Below are positions 33,515 through 43,179 of a stretch of DNA of 64,000 bases, in pieces; the first letter of the stretch is position 1, and each line of letters begins with the position of its first letter. The position numbers and the translations under genes were made by a program. Source of the stretch: Panax quinquefolius (lineage: Eukaryota; Streptophyta; Magnoliopsida; Apiales; Araliaceae); assembly GCA_020205615.1 (NCBI GenBank), contig CM035170.1:35712123-35776122 (forward strand), read 5' to 3'. The notes under the pieces are model-generated. The model worked only from the letters and a program-made list of their open reading frames with translations, ran no database searches and had not been told where the DNA came from.

Positions 33515-35049
33515 ATGGAGATAGATTTAAAGACTCCAGGGACCGATGTGATAATGACGAATATACGAGTAGAACCGACTTTAATTGATAAAGTTAAAGC
33601 TGCTCAAGCTACAGACCTGGAGCGGATGCGTATGAGGAAGAAAGTGCAAGAAGGTGCTATGCCGGAAGCAAGAATCGATGAAGAAGTAATACTTCAAATC
33701 AACTCTAGACTTTGTGTTCCTAACAACCCTGATTTAAAGTATAAAATCATGATGGAGGCACACAACACAGATTTACCACAATCCATCTCGGAGTACCAAA
33801 ATGTATCACGATATTCGTCATACATTTTGGTGGAGCAATATGAAGAGAGAGATAACACTATTTATCTCAAGGTGTCTAACTTGTCAAAGAGTTAAAGCAG
33901 AGCATCAAGTACCAAAAGGTCCATTGCAACCACTTGAAATTATAGAATGGAAGTGGGAGCACATTACCATTGATTTCGTTACCGGTCTTCCTAAGGTTTT
34001 CAAGGTATAGATGCGATTTGGGTCATTGTTGATAGATTGACCAAGTCTGCTCATTTCTTACCGATACGAGAAACTTATACACTTGAATGTCTTGCTCGTA
34101 TGTACATAAACGAGATTATAAGACTGCATGGTATTCCAGTATCCATAGTTTCTGATCGAGACCCAATACTCACTTCATGATTTTGGGTTAGTTTGCAAAA
34201 AGCTATGGGCACAGATTTACGATTTAGCTCGGCATATCATCCTCAGACGGACGGGCAGTCAGAGAGGACTATTCAAACTCTTGAAGATCTATTAAGAATC
34301 TGTGTTCTTGATTTCAAAGGAGGTTGGGACAAGTTCTTACCATTGGTGGAGTTTTCCTACAACAACAGTTATCAAGCAAGCATTGGCATGGCTCCATTCG
34401 AGGCGTTGTATGGAAGAAAGTGTCGTTCTCCAAAGATCTTTGGGATGAGGTGGGAGAAGCAACGTTGTTGGGACCAGAGTTGGTACGTATGACTACGAAA
34501 AAGATTCAAACGATCCGACAACGTATAAAAACCTCACAAGATCGACAAAAGAGTTATGCTGATCTTCATCGAAAGGACGTGGAATTCGATATTGGAGATC
34601 ATGTGTTGTTACGTGTTGCTCCATGGAAAGGAGTTACGAGATTTGGAAAGAGAGGAAAGCTCAATCCTCGATTCATCGGCCCATTTTTATTCCTTGATCG
34701 AGTAGGAACTATGGCCTATAGACTCGCTTTACCCCCAAGTATGTCTCGTGTTCATAACATTTTTCACATATCCATGTTACGTAAATATGTGGAAGACCCG
34801 AACGACATTATTGAGTTAGAACCAGACGAAATAGCGGAAGATTGGATGTATGAAGAGGTTCCTGTTCAAATCTTGGATAAGAAAGAACATATTCTACGCT
34901 CCAAGGTTATACCTCAAGTCAAAGTTTTGTGGAGAAACCACGATGTTGAGGAAATGACTTGGGAGCTAGAATCTGAAATGAAATCAAGGTATCCTTACCT
35001 CTTCGATATACCAGGTACGCACCCTAATTTCGAGGGCGAAATTTCTTAA
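33515..35049 (+). pseudogene. integrase with C-terminal chromodomain (element C)
   Basis: The N-terminal zinc-binding part is frameshifted (EAHNT; then MYHDIRHTFWW and CLTCQRVKAEH). The core has HITIDFVTGLP, VSDRDP and the glutamate in [11 protein letters not shown], so the DDE residues are present. It is broken by a shift near 34010 and by a TGA at 34178-34180. The frame 34324-35049 is open for 241 codons and covers the GPY/F region (LNPRFIGPF, MAYRLALPP, VHNIFHISMLRKY). It ends in a chromodomain (VQILDKKEHILRSKVI, VKVLWRNHDVEEMTWE) that would steer insertion to particular chromatin. The element closes with GEIS and a stop. Confidence 0.9.
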
Positions 35050-35060
35050 GAAGGGGAGGT
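35049..35060 (+). other. polypurine tract of element C
   Basis: AGAAGGGGAGGT-type purine tract lies directly before the 3' LTR TGTAAGACCCC. The neighbouring GGGCGAAATTTCTTAAG is the usual chromovirus end. Confidence 0.85.
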
Positions 35061-35474
35061 TGTAAGACCCCAACTTTTTGAATAAAGATGAATTTTCTAT
35101 AATTATCATTTTTGAATATTATGATATAATGTTATAGTTGTGGGTAATATTTATAAATTTTGCAAAGTACGCAAATTGTTATATAATATTCGATTGGTCG
35201 GGGAATATTCGTTTTAACAGGGAATATTCGTACGACGGCACAATCATTGGTGGACCTCACAACAGAATTAATGTCGGATTGAGAAAATGACAAAAATATT
35301 TTATTGAAAATAACGGCGGAAGTTTTACCATTAATATTGTTGAGCTACTCGGTAGTAAAAGTACAGTAATACGCGTGGTTGCATAGTAGCACACGGTATT
35401 GATTATTGATGCTTACGTGAGAAGTCACTTCGTTTTGTTCAATTATTGCTATAGTAATTATTATATATTATTAT

Positions 35475-35508
<34 letters not shown>

Positions 35509-37591
35509 GTATATATTAAATATTGATTTGAGTGGGAATGCAGGATATTGGGGGAGGAAAAGTGGAGTGGGAAGTATTTTTGTTTTATATGATGATAATT
35601 GTTTTTGTGGGGAATTAGTATCAAGTGACGTGTGTGGGTGATGGGTAGTGTATGATTTGTGGTGGTGGGATTAATGGTGATATTAGTGTGTATATAGTAT
35701 ATATATTTATATGTGGGTGGGTGATGTGTGATTTTGGCAGGATTCGGATAAATTTTCCAAGCTTGGTCATTATTGGCCAAATTTCTTTCAATCCTGCAGA
35801 ATGTTGGCAACATGTAAATTATGGAGCATCTTTAATTTTTCAAAACTTTTAAAGTAACATGTGCTCATTTTTTCATTGGCCACCTCTTTGAAAAAAAAAG
35901 ATTAATGATGCGCTGTGACTCAGCAAATGATTTCGTCTGAATTCCTACTGTACAGTCCAATAGTATCCTTCAATTCTCCTATAAATAGAAGCTCATTCCT
36001 TCATTATTTCTTACGAATTCACTGAAATTCTAGAGAGAGAAATTATAAAGAAACTATAGAAAAGTATTCTGCTACTTCCCTACTCTTATATTTAGTTTAT
36101 TTTACGGTAAGGGGTATTATTTCTTTTGTATTCATGAAGAGAACTTATGTTATTCCATTATTTATTATTCTGTTGGAATAACCAGTATACACGGACTACC
36201 CTATACTTGGTGACACTCTTCTAATATTCCGTCTTTATTATTATTCTATTGGAATATCCCGTGCATGCGCTTTATGCTTAACTGGTTCAATCTTTATTAT
36301 TATTACATTGGAATATCCCATGCAAGCGCGTTTTACGCCTGGGACGGGTTCCATCTTTATTATTATTCGTGGGAGTATCCTATCTCATGCGTTTCTGGCC
36401 GGACCTAGTTTCGTCTTTTATTATTACATTTGGATCATCATGCTTGCGTGCAATTTACTTTGACACCGTTCCGTTACTTATTATTCTGTTGGAATAACCT
36501 GTCTATGCGAAGTACCGCATGCATGGTGATTTCTTTTGTTATTCCATTCTTGATTATACCCAGTTGGTTAAAACTTTGACTTCTATACTCCATGAAATTA
36601 GTGGAATATCCATGATATTGGCGTTTCATCCAGTATCTTTTCATGGAAATATTCTTCTATGAATTCTTAAATTTTACTCTACAAAGCAGTATCATGTTGA
36701 CAATTTGGACATTATTAGTTTCTGGATAAATTAATTCTTGAACTTGTTTTATTGAATTCTTATATCATTGTCATCATCCTCATGTTTATATGTTGTTGAA
36801 AGTCATCTGTGGCCTGTAATGCATAGATGGACTTGGTATGATTATGACCTGGGATTATTCAGTGTAATCATGACCAGTAATGTTACAAATGATGTGGTAA
36901 AAGTCCTCATTGGCCCATAGCACATTGATGGACAGTTGTTGGCATGATCATGAGCATTAATGAATACACGAATATTCTTAGCCCGTAGTGCATGGATAAT
37001 TGTGGTCGTGATACTAAAGAATATCCTTAGTCAGTAGTGCGGGGGGTGATTCTTGATGTGGATTATTTATTAAGCTGAGTCTCAGTGATAAAAGTGATGA
37101 AAAACCTGTTAAATCATAAAAGATAGTAGATTTTATTCTTTACTTGAATCTTTTAATGGATTGCTTGTTACACTGCAGTTAAACTTGATGTTTGTTATAT
37201 TGTATCAGTTTAACACTATTTAAGGCTAATGATAATTTATTCGCATTATCTTAGTTATAATATTTCTTCTTGGGCTAGTTGAGCTCACCCTTTCTTTCAC
37301 TTTTTCTCTTGTGAAATGAGAATATAGGCTGACGAGTCTGGGAAAGGAGTGATAGACCAGATGATAGTATTAGTAGTCCTCATTATTCTGTGAAATAGTG
37401 TGTTAACAATTGTAATGAGGACTCCTTTTGAGTTTGTATAATCTCTAGTAGACAATTATTGTATTCAAACTCACAGTTATGTTTTGTCGTATTGTACATG
37501 ACAGTTGTATTAGTAAATTGTATTTGAATTCTGTACCATGTATTTGGCGACGCAAGATGGGTGATGTATACCTAATTTTGGGGGCGTCATA
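35061..37591 (+). repeat. 3' LTR of element C
   Basis: 2531 bp, starting TGTAAGACCCC and ending GGCGTCATA. It aligns to the 5' LTR throughout with scattered substitutions and small indels, and holds its own AT run (about 35460-35515), TATA box (35980) and minisatellite (36150-36500). The minus-strand ORF 35439-35813 is a product of the AT run. Confidence 0.92.
36150..36500 (+). repeat. 60 bp minisatellite, 3' LTR copy
   Basis: Homologous to 28790-29125 with about the same unit number, but the variable ends of the units differ noticeably more than the flanking LTR. Confidence 0.8.
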
Positions 37592-39051
37592 TATACGATG
37601 ACAGAATTTGAAGAAAATTGCCCGAAATCAGCAGATCTGAAGTAGAGCTCTCGGTTTTTTCTTCGCGACACAAGTTGAAAGTGACTTGTGAGACCAACCT
37701 ACAGGATATTAATATCCACGGTTGGTCGCAAGTCCACCTGTGGCAGAAGCAGGTGTACCTGCAGCACACCTATGTGGGCCACACCCCTTCGGCTCGGTCC
37801 AGTTTGACTTGCAAAGGAGTTCTTGCAGACTGAAAAGGTCAAATCGGGAATAAAAATGCTACGTAATTTAGCAAAATAGCCCGCAATCCTGGCCTTCTTA
37901 GATAGAACTTTGAGTCTTTACATCACTCATCGGTAGTCGATTAAACATGAGGTATACCATGCCAATGATCTCATTTGTTATAAAACATATTCGGCAATAC
38001 CTTGTACAGGTCCAATGCCGCCAATTCCGGGTCATTACCCTAAAGATCAACGTGATCCCCGGTGGGGGTTACAACGCGTGTTCATCCATTAACATATACA
38101 TCAACAAAGGTCAAGCAACCTTGACATCATTAAAACAGTTGGATGTAAATCCAACAAAGCATCGAAAGCCATCCGATGACCAGTACAGCTGCTATACACA
38201 TCAGCGAGGTTACAAAACGCCTTCTCCGGCGGGGGTTACAAAACGCATTGTCATCCATTGATGTACGTATCAATGAAGGTCAAGCAACCTTGACTTTATT
38301 TCAGCCGATGGAAAGTAAACTCGTCAATGCATCGAATGTTATTCGATGATTTAATCCGTTGGTATTCATAAGTCCCCAGTGGATCCCCAGCGGGGGTCAC
38401 AACGCAATGCTCCATTGATTCACACGTCAGCGAAGGTCAAGCAACCTTGACAATCTACCCACAAAGTATCAACCGTTGATTCACACGTCAGCGAAGGTCA
38501 ATCAACCTTGACAGTCTACCCCACAGGGTCTTCATCTGTTGATTCACACGTCGGTGAAGTACAAATAAATGAAAGTCAGGCAATCCTGACAGCATTTGTT
38601 GTTGGCAGTAAATCCAACAGAATCTTGACATATAATGGCGATACAAACCAGGAAAGGTCAACATCATCAAAGAGGATTGATGATGGAATATGTTATACAC
38701 ATCCTCAAACAGACAAAGTTTTATCCCCACAGATCTCTTACACATAAGAGGTACCTCTTCGGAATTAAGTCTGTATCAAGGCTTCAGGACTTTGGTGATA
38801 ACTCCAACATCAACATCCTAACAGATTCGGATCATGCGTCAGATCAGGTCATAGTTGCCAATCCTCGGTAAATATTACAAGGATCCAACAATCATCCCCA
38901 GCATGTTGGGCAACAACCCAGCACACACGCATCATACATTTGCATCATGTTGATACATATAGTATCATGTTTGTTTTATGGCATTTTCAAAGTGTCTAGG
39001 ATTCTTTACCCTACCCATGCATTGCATTGCATAAATATGATAAAGAGGGGC
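37592..39051 (+). other. Tat-type 3' untranslated region with palindromic repeats
   Basis: Noncoding. Five degenerate blocks begin near 38052, 38226, 38384, 38472 and 38539. The first three start with a CCCCGG/CAG-type GGGGGTYACAA word. All contain the palindrome GTCAAGCAACCTTGAC or a variant (near 38113, 38279, 38438, 38496 and 38574). ORFs here are fragments. Position, wording and the polypurine tract at its end suggest the 3' untranslated region of a Tat-type element, possibly the one whose pol lies at 7-13 kb. Confidence 0.6.
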
Positions 39052-39052
39052 A
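39042..39052 (+). other. polypurine tract before the Tat-type LTR
   Basis: AAAGAGGGGC lies three bases before TGTAGACACTCG, in the usual position for plus-strand priming. Confidence 0.65.
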
Positions 39053-39204
39053 TCTGTAGACACTCGAAATTTTTTGTACACCTGTCACTAATATTGCAAG
39101 AGAACAAATTCATCTTTCAAGAGGGAACCCTGGAAGACAGGTCATATCCATTTCGGATACTACCGAAAGTTCAGCATCAACCCCAGAACACACACTGGGA
39201 ATAA

Positions 39205-39585
39205 CAATTCCAACCTCAGAGATAACCCTGATGTATGCAGATCCAATACCAGAACACACACCGGAGAAGACCGATTAATCTCGGGGATAACCCCGAGGTA
39301 TCCAGTCTCAGTCCCAATCATGGGAATAGCTACCAACCTTGGTGATCACCCTAAGGAATGTAGTTCCGACGATAACCCCATAAATGCTTGTTTCAAATGT
39401 AACCAGCTTCAATCTTGGCGCTCATAACGAGACACCCAGTACCAACCGGAGATAACACCGGGAGGATAGGCACACCTCAGATATGATACTGAGGCCCTTC
39501 AACACTTGCAGTAGTCCAATCTCTCAGAGATAACCCTGAGCAACGTCTGCTTTATCAGCCCAAACCGGTGATAACTCCGGTGAGG
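39205..39585 (+). repeat. array of short hairpins with GATAAC loops
   Basis: Seven imperfect inverted repeats have GATAAC-like centres. The best is CTCGGGGATAACCCCGAGG (39280-39298). Others lie near 39213, 39337, 39366, 39444, 39521 and 39563. Stem sequences differ between copies while pairing and loop are kept. Confidence 0.7.
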
Positions 39586-39999
39586 GGTAAAGGCATCATC
39601 TCGCCACTCTAAAGCCACATCACGTAGTCTCAAAATTTCATACACACATCTCTACACAACGATGTCCCACAAGAATCAAGGAAAACCAATCCCGAGTGAC
39701 TATTGTGCAAGGTAACAGGTAGAATTTGAAGCTTGAAGACCGGAGGGCATCGTCCCATCTTCATGACTTCGTACAACCTCTAATAACATGCCATTGTACA
39801 ACTCTCGACAACGGCGGTCCAAAATAGGTCCTATATACCTCAGTCGGATGCCCAGATTGTAATTCTAAAAATTTGAGCAGACATTGTAGTGCCTACGTGC
39901 ACGTACTGCGAGACGACCCAACCCGAGAAACCCGGGAAAACCCGGGCGACCTCAAATACGCCTGCGGCTGGCCGCAGGTACACTTGCGACTCCCCCCTT

Positions 40000-40011
40000 T
40001 ATAAATAGAGG
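40000..40011 (+). promoter_or_regulatory. TATA box of the Tat-type LTR
   Basis: TATAAATAGAGG follows a GC-rich stretch with inverted repeats (CCCGGGAAAACCCGGG near 39930; CCTGCGGCTGGCCGCAGG at 39961) and is a strong plant TATA context. Confidence 0.7.
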
Positions 40012-40322
40012 GCTTGGGATGGCCATTTTAAGAAGAGAAAGAGCAAGGAAGCCCTGTTAAATTTGCTCCGTACTTGCAATATACTGAGTGCTTTCCCATT
40101 TTAAACACTTGTGAGCTCACATATAGCTACTCTTATGCAAGGCGAGCTGAGTTTCATCCACTTTAAAGATATAGTAGTCTTCTTTGGCAAATTTCACCGT
40201 AAGCCTTCCTCTCACACACTTTTAAAGCATTTCTCTTCATCTTTGCACACACCCTTCTTCACGTTGAGAGTCGTGTTACATGTGTGTTTGCCCGAACTTC
40301 TGTTCGTGGTTTTATTTCGGTT

Positions 40323-40325
<3 letters not shown>

Positions 40326-40371
<46 letters not shown>

Positions 40372-40431
40372 CAACATTATCGAAGTTATGTCTTAGTTAA
40401 GCTTGACTTGATTTTAGAGCGTTTATTTGCT

Positions 40432-40469
<38 letters not shown>

Positions 40470-40608
40470 ATAACCGTGTGTCTGGACTTTGTTCGATGAG
40501 CCTGAACTTTGATGCAGGAGTGTTTATTGCTTTTATATATATATATATATGAACTATTGTGGAACTCGCTCGATGAGCCCGGATTTTACATCCCAAGTGC
40601 ATTTATCG

Positions 40609-40649
<41 letters not shown>

Positions 40650-40789
40650 GTCCCACCTGAGTTTACTTATTGGTGGTTGATCGCTTTATAGCTTTTCTTT
40701 ACGCTTCGTCCTACCGGAGTTCACTTACTTTGGTAGTTCATAGCTTTTACATGACTTTATTTATATTTACGATCCCCCATGGAGGTGTT

Positions 40790-40849
<60 letters not shown>

Positions 40850-40852
40850 ACT
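40326..40852. repeat. cluster of TA microsatellites
   Basis: Separate (TA)n runs lie at about 40326-40370, 40434-40472, 40535-40549, 40614-40647 and 40795-40848. They are separated by related spacers containing CGATGAGCCYGRA-type words, so the cluster probably grew by duplication. The YIYIYI ORFs here are not genes. Confidence 0.9.
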
Positions 40853-41515
40853 TCTATATATATACCGCTTACTATTTTCATACAAATTTTGGTATCATGT
40901 GCTTTAGGAATCATGTGATCACAGATTCAAATTTATTGGATCTAGATTCTGGTTCCAAATGATGGATATTTTTAGTCATGTAGTGACTTGTAAATTATTA
41001 TGCGGTGTCTGAATTTCCTCATATGGTTTTCATACCCACGAGGAAGTCAACATTATTTTGTACATTATTTTCTTAAAGATGCTTTGCATCTCGAAAATAA
41101 AATCAATCAAGTCGAACACTTAATAAAATGGAAGTGTAAAAGGTCTTAATTACTATTGAGCATCAAGGTTTGAAAAACCTCTTTTACAAAATATCACTGC
41201 CATATCATGCTAAAAAATGAATTTTTACATAAATTCAAACCTTGTGTATATAGGTGCGAACGAGGCCTCGCACTACTTCCAAATAACAGCACATTAACCC
41301 ACACACACACACATTTAGATAACAGTTTCTTGAAAAGAGGCGGTCACCGTGGTAACACGGATGTCGGGGGGGTGCCTAACACCTTCCCTCCGTATAATCA
41401 AGTCCCCGGACCCTAATGAATCTCGGTTTCACCGACTCGTTTAGCAGTGTCACATCACTTGGTCAATGTCCAAACCTTTTCTCGATTGTGTTGTACAACC
41501 ATTTAAAAAACCAAC

Positions 41516-41524
41516 TGGCGACTC
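41516..41524 (+). other. PBS-like site, tRNA-Arg type
   Basis: TGGCGACTC lies two bases after the LTR end and matches the first nine bases of the site I recall for Ogre-like elements. The following bases do not match, so it is decayed or coincidental. Confidence 0.4.
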
Positions 41525-43147
41525 TTAATAGTCCATCGTCGACATTATACATGTCGGACCATTTTCACTTGTTTTTTCAAACAAATCTCACCTAAAATGA
41601 GAACACCAAAGGACAAGTAACGGAAAGGGACATTTAAAAATCCCGAGATCTACAGGCAGTAGGGGATTGTGTTTGGTTCGATAACCACTTAGTTTATGAT
41701 ACTGAAATTCATTGAAATGTTTGTGTCGCGTTATTTGCTATATGCCTATTGAGAAGGTGATTCTTTTCTCATGTGTAAAACAGATAGGTAGAGTATAGTT
41801 AAAGAATATTATAAGGTGAAGTATGAGTTCTTAAAACTAATACTTATGGTAAGTGTGTGACTCATAATTATATGGTATATTTTTGAACCCCTCAGCGAAT
41901 GGAAGCCTATGGTCTGACTAGGATAAGTTCTTAAACTCATATGATTGTGGCAAGTTCCTGAACTCATAACGTGTGGTAAGTTTCATGAACTAGGTATGGA
42001 TAAGTGTAAATGGAGTATTGAGGATGATAGGAATAAAAAGAATTATTAAGCAATGGATCATTATAGAAAGTGAGATGATGGTGGAAGCATAGGTATTCCA
42101 AATTTTATAGTAATGCTAGACTTCAAATTTTTTGACATCAAGCTAAATTCGCATTGATGTGCCTTTAAAAATACAAATGAATTATTTTATCAGCATCATA
42201 CGGTGACAAGGGTATGTATGTGGATTGTGAGCCACTAACAACTCGTTATTTGCTACGACATAATAACACTAAAACTAATTTTCAATGGTTTTGAACTGTT
42301 TAAAGAAGAGTCTATGCTAATTGCTTCGACTAGATGAAAATGATTTGAAAATATCAAAATGTATTTTATATCATTAATGCATCATGTAACCTGGTGCAAA
42401 GATGATAAAAACGATGGAGTTATCAATGCAAAATTACTTAGTGTTGGATGTGATCTAAGGATCGTCAGCCCACTATGGTATGATGTAGTATGACAAAGTC
42501 ATAAAATGACAGAATCCTCAAATGGACTGTAAATACAGTGCGGTATCATGACGTCATAAAATGATTTTTAGAATTTTAAAGATAAATTATTGCCAATTGA
42601 ATTTGGCTAGACATGTTTCGATTGATTTTTGAATTATTGGTATGAGTCTAAGCTATTTGATTCAGCTAGACAAATGTTTATGAAATTTAAAGTATTCTTT
42701 GAGAGCTTATGCCGAACCAAATTATTTTGGTGCGGAATCTTATGATAAGTCTGAGGTGAACAACCCTGAAAAAGGGGATATGTTGATTGGATAAAATAAT
42801 TCAATCTAGTAGCATAAATATTCGCTAGACATGATTGATACGTCATATACGACGTAAGCGTACAATAGGTTGATCACCTAAAGTACTAGCATCGATAGTT
42901 TACCTTCTTCGTGAATGTAAACATACTTAGTATTTTACCATTTTACGGTGTGAATACCGTTAAAACTATGTGTTCATAGTCTATATGACCTCTCAGCATA
43001 ATCTGAAAAGTTTTTAACTTCTTAAAAAGGGTAACAATGGTTGAATGAGATGATAGAAGAGAAATCCTCAAAGGAGAAAATTTTAAAAGTTAAATTGAAA
43101 ACCTATTTTTGGTGAATAGAAGAACCAGAGATTAGTAGGCTGTAATT
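41525..43147. other. unassigned, probably retroelement-derived noncoding sequence
   Basis: No coding frame or known domain seen. The left part may be the leader of a Tat element. The right part must be the interior end of element D, because a chromovirus terminal motif follows. A GAACTCATA/TAAGTTC word recurs near 41830-42000. Confidence 0.4.
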
Positions 43148-43179
43148 TTGAGGACGAAATTCTTAGAAGAAGGGGTGAA

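Larger units (their letters stand above)
27715..37591 (+). mobile_element. complete Tekay-type chromovirus (element C)
   Basis: It has two LTRs of about 2.5 kb, a tRNA-Met type PBS, gag with zinc knuckles, protease, RT, RNase H, integrase with a C-terminal chromodomain, a polypurine tract and a near-perfect 5 bp target duplication. At 9.9 kb it is a normal length for the lineage. Gag and pol carry several stops and frameshifts, so it is structurally full-length but not autonomous. The terminal bases of the LTRs also differ (TATAAG versus TGTAAG; CACA versus CATA). Confidence 0.92.
39055..41513 (+). repeat. Tat/Ogre-type LTR
   Basis: It starts TGTAGACACTCG after a polypurine tract and ends AAACCA two bases before a PBS-like TGGCGACTC. 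At about 2.46 kb it has a hairpin array (39205-39585), a TATA box (40000) and several TA microsatellites. The GTGCCTAACACCTTCCCTCC word near 41370 is, as I remember it, widespread in Ogre-like LTRs. A different right end, TCTACA at 41654, would make a better inverted terminal match, so the end is uncertain. Confidence 0.6.

Noticed and set aside
35439..35813. 124-codon minus ORF
   Set aside because: It lies inside the element C 3' LTR and depends on an AT run; the 5' LTR copy does not keep it.
40111..40918. ORFs with YIYIYI runs as small membrane proteins
   Set aside because: They come from TA microsatellites and differ between repeats.
41207..41416. 69-codon ORF
   Set aside because: It lies in the Tat-type LTR and includes a GTGCCTAACACC word typical of these LTRs.
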